Source: Periconia sp. R9002 (lineage: Eukaryota; Ascomycota; Dothideomycetes; Pleosporales; Periconiaceae). From it: a DNA stretch of 64,000 bases. Every line of letters starts with the position of its first letter. Within the stretch, counting starts at the first letter, position 1. The notes beneath the pieces are model-generated. The model was not told the origin of the DNA. It searched no databases and was given only the letters and a program-made list of their open reading frames with translations. Below are positions 57,268 through 64,000 of this stretch, in pieces. Both the position numbers and the translations under genes were made by a program. The DNA lies in the NCBI GenBank assembly GCA_023627715.1, contig JAMAHW010000047.1:124001-188000 (forward strand), in the 5' to 3' direction.

Positions 57268-59106
57268 ATGACTAGCCAGGAGAAGACGTTCGTTGATAGC
57301 GAGGAGAAGGGTATTCCCCAGGCCAGTCCCTCGGGAACCTCAGCTGGCGAAGCTACGCCTGTCGATTACCGCGATGGCGAGGACTTCTGGACTCGCAATG
57401 GTATGAACCTCAAGTCTTTCCAGCGTCGCCCTCAAGGTGAAGGCGGCATCGCCAATCTCGACACAAGCATGAAGCCTCGCCATCTCCAAATGATTGCCAT
57501 CGGTGGCTCCATCGGTGCTGGTTTCTTCGTCGGTTCTGGTAAATCTTTTTCCCAGGGTGTAAGTTTCGCAAATGCCTCGCCAAGGAGGTTGCAATTTGTC
57601 GTACTGACCCGTTCTCCAGGGCCCTGGTGCTGTCTTCGTTGATTTTTCTCTTATGGGTGTTATGATCTTCAACGTCGTCTACGCTCTCGGTGAACTCGCT
57701 ATCATGTACCCTGTCTCTGGTGGTTTCTATACCTACTCGACCCGCTTCATCGATCCTTCCTGGGGCTTCGCCATGGGATGGAACTACGTTTTCCAATGGG
57801 CCATTGTCTTGCCGCTTGAAATCACCGTCGCTGGTCTTACTGTCGCATATTGGCCAGTTGATGTGCCTCAAGGTGCATGGATCACCATCTTCTGGCTCGC
57901 CATCGTCTTTCTCAACATTTGGGGTACATTGGGTTACGCTGAAGAAGAGTTTTGGGCATCTTGCCTCAAGCTTGCTGCCACAATCATTTTCATGATCGTC
58001 GCCTTGGTCTTGGTCCTTGGTGGTGGTCCCAGCAGCGGCAAATACAACGAATACTGGGGTGCACGCTACTGGTACGACCCGGGTGCTTTCAAGGGCGGTC
58101 TTCAGGGTTTCTGTTCCGTCTTCATCAACGCAGCTTTCGCTTACTCTGGAACCGAGCTTGTCGGTTTGGCCGCTGCTGAGACCAAGAACCCCCTCAAGTC
58201 GCTTCCCAGTGCTATCAAACAGATCTTCTGGCGTATCACTCTCTTCTACGTTCTCGGTCTGACTTTCGTCGGTTTCCTTGTCCGACACGACGACGAGCGT
58301 CTGCTCGGTTCTGGTTACGTCGATGTCAAGGCCTCTCCCTTCGTCATCGTTGGCAAGGATGCTGGCCTCGTCGGATTCGACTCGTTCATGAACGTCATCA
58401 TCTTGGTCTCCGTCATCTCCATCGGTATGTCCGGTGTCTACGGTGGTTCGCGTACCCTCACTGCCCTTGCCGAGCAGGGCTACGCTCCCAAAATCTTCAC
58501 CTACATCGACCGCTCTGGACGTCCGTTGTTCTCCGTCGGTATCATCTTGGCCATGGGTGCGCTTGCCTACATGAACTTGGCCGCTGATGGTGAACTCGTC
58601 TTCGGATGGTTCCTTTCTCTTTCTGGTCTCGCTGCTCTCTTCACTTGGGGATCTATCTGCTTGTCCCACATCCGTTTCCGCAAGGCCTGGGCTTATCACG
58701 GCCACACCCTTGACGAGATTCCTTTCAGGGCTGTTGGCGGTGTATGGGGCTCGTGGTTGGGTCTCTTTATCATTATCGTCGTTCTCATCGCTCAGGTACG
58801 TTCCACCGACACCGCGTTACTCTTTGACAAGGCGCTAACTCGAAATTACAGTTCTATACCGCCGTCATCCCCCAGGAAACCGCACGCGAGACCGCCGAGC
58901 AGTTCTTCAACGCGTACCTAGCCTTCTTCGTTGTCATTTTCTTCTGGATCATCGGCTTTTTCTGGAAGCGCGCCGGTTGGCTCCGAACCGCCCAAATCGA
59001 CGTCGATACTGGCCGTCGTGAGCTCGACTGGGATTACATCAACGCCGAGCGTGCCCGTCTCGCCGCCATGCCCACCTGGAGGCGTATGCTGAACAAAGCG
59101 TTCTAG
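57268..59106 (+). CDS. Amino acid permease (YAT/APC family)
   Basis: Proton-coupled plasma-membrane amino acid permease, related to yeast Gap1/Dip5. There are three exons, 57268-57558, 57620-58795 and 58852-59106, with introns of 61 and 56 bp; 573 aa, the standard size. After a 70-residue cytosolic N-terminus, the first helix carries the substrate-backbone motif HLQMIAIGGSIGAGFFVGSG, the YAT signature. Further hallmarks: NVVYALGELAIMYPVSGGFYTYSTRFIDPSWGFAMGWNY, FCSVFINAAFAYSGTELVGLAAAETKNP, and SGVYGGSRTLTALAEQGYAPK. Twelve helices can be counted. The C-terminal tail (GRRELDWDYINAERARLAAMP) contains the conserved region that controls ubiquitin-dependent endocytosis in yeast permeases. Substrate range cannot be fixed from sequence. 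Codon use is strongly biased to C-ending codons, suggesting high expression. Confidence 0.94.
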
Positions 59107-60441
59107 ACATTCTGTGCTGGCTCCGTCGCTGGTTGTCGTTGTTCTGCGGCGTGGTACCGTTCAACGCCCTTGGCACGATCTCGCTAAATCACATCTGTCA
59201 GGGTGTTGGATTGCGCGCTCCCGCTTTTCCTCTCTCATATGTACATTAATACAAAGTGTCGCAAGACACAATATAAACTTAATTTCCGTTCACTACGTGT
59301 GCACTATTACCATGACTGAGGTTGTCCGTCTTTTGACTTGTCACGCGAGCAAGGCGCGCCGAGTTGCCATCTGGTTCAAATAAACTCGACAAGCCCGCAC
59401 GCCAGCCCAACCAGCCCGTTCAGCCCTCCCGTCCGCCACACCCCCTTACCCCTTGCCCTTACCCCGCTGCAGTAACAGCACGCCGAAACAAATCGTGGTC
59501 TTTTATTTGTATCACTGTACCGCACTTCACGAGACAAATGGCAACTCCACGTGCGTGGTGCCACCGTGGATTCTGAGCCTTTCACGTGAAATGTTACAGC
59601 TATTTGGGAACTGAGGCACGTGGTGGCACCGACTACATAATTACACTCAATGACAATAACAACGAATGAGATCGTGGAAGGCAATGGGGGGGAAGGGAAA
59701 GGGGTTTGTTGGGTAAGTAGATGGGTAAGCAGACTAAGCAATTGATAGGATAGTAACACGCTTAGATTAGGAGAGGAAGAGGGTCGGTTTGTGGCCACAA
59801 AAACGCAGACATTCAATCGCACGCGTGCGCGCGTCGAAGACGCAGTGACGAGAACTATTCGTTGCAGAAGAAATAAAAGGAACAGGGGTTGTGAGAGTTC
59901 GATAGGTAGCACCACCGCCTCGGTCTCGTCCAAAACGGGATGGATGCCCTTTCTTGGCTTGAACTCTTGGGGTTGATGAGATGTACGTGAGATTGAAGGG
60001 CACGCGAGCAGTTGTCTTGGCTCTTTGCCCTTGGTACGGCGGCGGCGGCGCGGTCAAGAGGGAATGGTGCAGTGCAGGATTGTTTACTACATATGTACGT
60101 AAGGTGGTTACGACGGGTAGTGCGTATGATGTGTACGTGTACGTGTGTAGGTAAGCTGATTGTTGCAGCTTGTGCACCGGTGGTGAGATGATTTGGGTAT
60201 GTATACGAAGTTTGAATGGTGGGGGAGTACGTACGTAGATAGCTAAGGAAGAGAAAGAGAGGGAAAAAAGGGGGTGATGACGGTTATTGTTAGGTATTAT
60301 TTTTTTCCTTGAAAGGAAAAAGGGAAGGATTCGAAGGAATGGATGGGGAGCCAAGAGATTGGATGGTTGGGTCGATGTTAGCTTTTTAGCGAGGGTTTTA
60401 TTTGCTGGGGCTTGGCTGAAGGTGTGGGTGGGTATGGGTAA

Positions 60442-60477
<36 letters not shown>

Positions 60478-61536
60478 AGTTTAGGTATTGATGATAGAAG
60501 TGTGTGGGAAGTGTGGGGAGTGCTTCTTGGGATGGATATTTGGAAGGCAGAACGCGCACGCGTGATAGTAAGATCCATTCCTTGTTGTATTTTGTAACCT
60601 GCTTTTCTCTTTTCAAATCCCATCAATATTGGTACATATGCAGAGTATGTACCTTTCTTTCTATCTACACTTTCCCTTTTACTCACCTACCATGGAATTG
60701 GCCAACGATCGCCAACCCAAAACACACAATAAAACGGAGATAACACCTAACATTCTAGCGCCTCTGTCGAACAAAAAAGAGAACTTTACGATACTAGATT
60801 AGTCTTGAGTCTAGCTAACACCGCCAAGATCCCCAAGCCCTACGGACCTCCGAAATCGATCTAAACAACAAGCGCTCGTCAAGGGTAAAGGAAGTGCGAG
60901 TGTCGCGTGCGGTGTTGCTGTTTTTAGGCTGGTTGGTGGGTCTGCTATCTACGGAGGTTGAGGATCTGGAAATAGGTAGGGGATTGGTGGGGTTAAGGGG
61001 ATGGGAAGGAGATTTGATCACGTCGCGTTTACTGCTTTTGGTTTTTTGGAGGGTGAATTTGGGGTAGTGGGAATGTGAGTAAGTGTGAGAAAATGGACGT
61101 GCGCGATGAGGGTTTGGGTGAGTTGTAGAAAAGTTCGATGGGAAATGGGGGATTTGTATTAGTAGTGACATGACGGGACTGCTCTGCCAGTTTCTCGTGT
61201 TCTGCGTGTGTTGATGATATGTCTTGTAATATACTATTTTTTTTTTGGATCTTTACTTGTGTGCACCTACGGGCCTGTTGTGCAAGGTTTGGTTTTCACG
61301 ATGGGAGGGAAGAGGCCAAGTGACGGCTTAGAATCGAGGAAGGGTTAGGTAGGTAAGAACTAGGTTTGGATCGGCTTCCATCATGTTCCTAGGTATCACT
61401 ATGTAAATCACTGATGTTGTGTGTATACGGTAATTCACAATTACCGGGGCTGTTTATTGAAATCATTGCGACGAAAGCGAGGCATTTCATATATCATAGA
61501 TGTAAATGATCCCCGCATATTGCTTCACTCAACAAC
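59107..61536. other. Gene-free stretch of 2.4 kb
   Basis: Between permease and beta-galactosidase 3' ends. It includes repeated CGTAC/GTACG words near 60080-60240 and a GGGTAT microsatellite (listed separately). Minus-strand frames of 195 codons (60354-59767) and 118 codons (61171-60815) occur but show no motif. No RNA gene is recognised. Confidence 0.45.
60430..60477. repeat. GGGTAT microsatellite, 8 units
   Basis: Eight tandem hexamers, seven GGGTAT and one GGGTAA (second unit), without interruption. It is G-rich on the plus strand and resembles but does not match the TTAGGG telomere repeat of filamentous fungi. Length polymorphism is expected. Confidence 0.9.

Positions 61537-64000
<2,464 letters not shown>

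Noticed and set aside
57410..58705. 431-codon minus-strand frame opposite the amino acid permease
   Set aside because: Highly charged shadow of a gene with strong codon bias; the plus strand has complete permease signatures.
59767..60354. 195-codon minus-strand frame downstream of the permease
   Set aside because: No motif, overlaps simple-sequence words, and has no supporting splice or start context.

Overview
The window is nuclear DNA of a filamentous ascomycete, most likely a dothideomycete of the Pleosporales type. This is inferred from many short introns (mostly 49-77 bp, GTRAGT-like donors, CTRAY branch sites), fungal-only families (Zn2Cys6 regulator, BIG1, ILM1, fructosyl-amine oxidase, NuA4 scaffold Eaf1), monocistronic genes on both strands, and AT-rich gene-free stretches. 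No rRNA, genuine tRNA or CRISPR array was found. Eighteen genes can be placed with exon structure; one more proline-rich reading frame is doubtful.

Layout. 1-22 kb is mostly conserved housekeeping: prenyltransferase alpha subunit RAM2 (-), a short-chain dehydrogenase (-), the long NuA4 scaffold EAF1/VID21 (-) divergent from ribosome-biogenesis WD protein MAK11 (+), an AVT3-type vacuolar amino acid transporter (-), and a six-exon SLC12 cation-chloride cotransporter like VHC1 (+). 22-33 kb is an accessory, AT-richer island: an FAD monooxygenase (-), a gasdermin-like protein (+) convergent with a patatin-like/subtilisin (S8) fusion (-), a small zinc-ribbon/membrane protein (+), and at least four copies of a tRNA-promoter-like (SINE-like) repeat that bracket these genes. 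33-52 kb returns to conserved genes: ILM1 (-), an M19 dipeptidase (+), a Zn2Cys6 regulator (-), the NF-X1 zinc-finger protein FAP1 (-), BIG1 (+), a fructosyl-amine oxidase-like enzyme (+), L-lactate dehydrogenase (+) and a CmcJ/AsaB-like enzyme (+). 52-64 kb is gene-poor, with a doubtful proline-rich frame, an amino acid permease (+), a GGGTAT microsatellite, and the 3' part of a GH2 beta-galactosidase (-) running off the right edge.

How genes work together. The clearest functional pair is the gasdermin-like gene and the S8 fusion gene, with 3' ends 93 bp apart. This is the arrangement of fungal regulated-cell-death/allorecognition loci such as het-Q1/het-Q2 of Podospora, where a subtilisin-like protease releases a pore-forming gasdermin by cleaving its C-terminal tail. 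In this copy the patatin-like part appears to have lost its catalytic Ser and Asp, the fusion gene carries a suspicious frame change between its two domains, and a zinc-ribbon/membrane gene lies divergently beside it. Several neighbours share promoters head-to-head: EAF1/MAK11, AVT/VHC1, S8 fusion/zinc-ribbon gene, ILM1/dipeptidase and FAP1/BIG1.

All exon boundaries were read by eye from splice consensus and frame continuity. Family calls rest on recognised motifs, not database searches.
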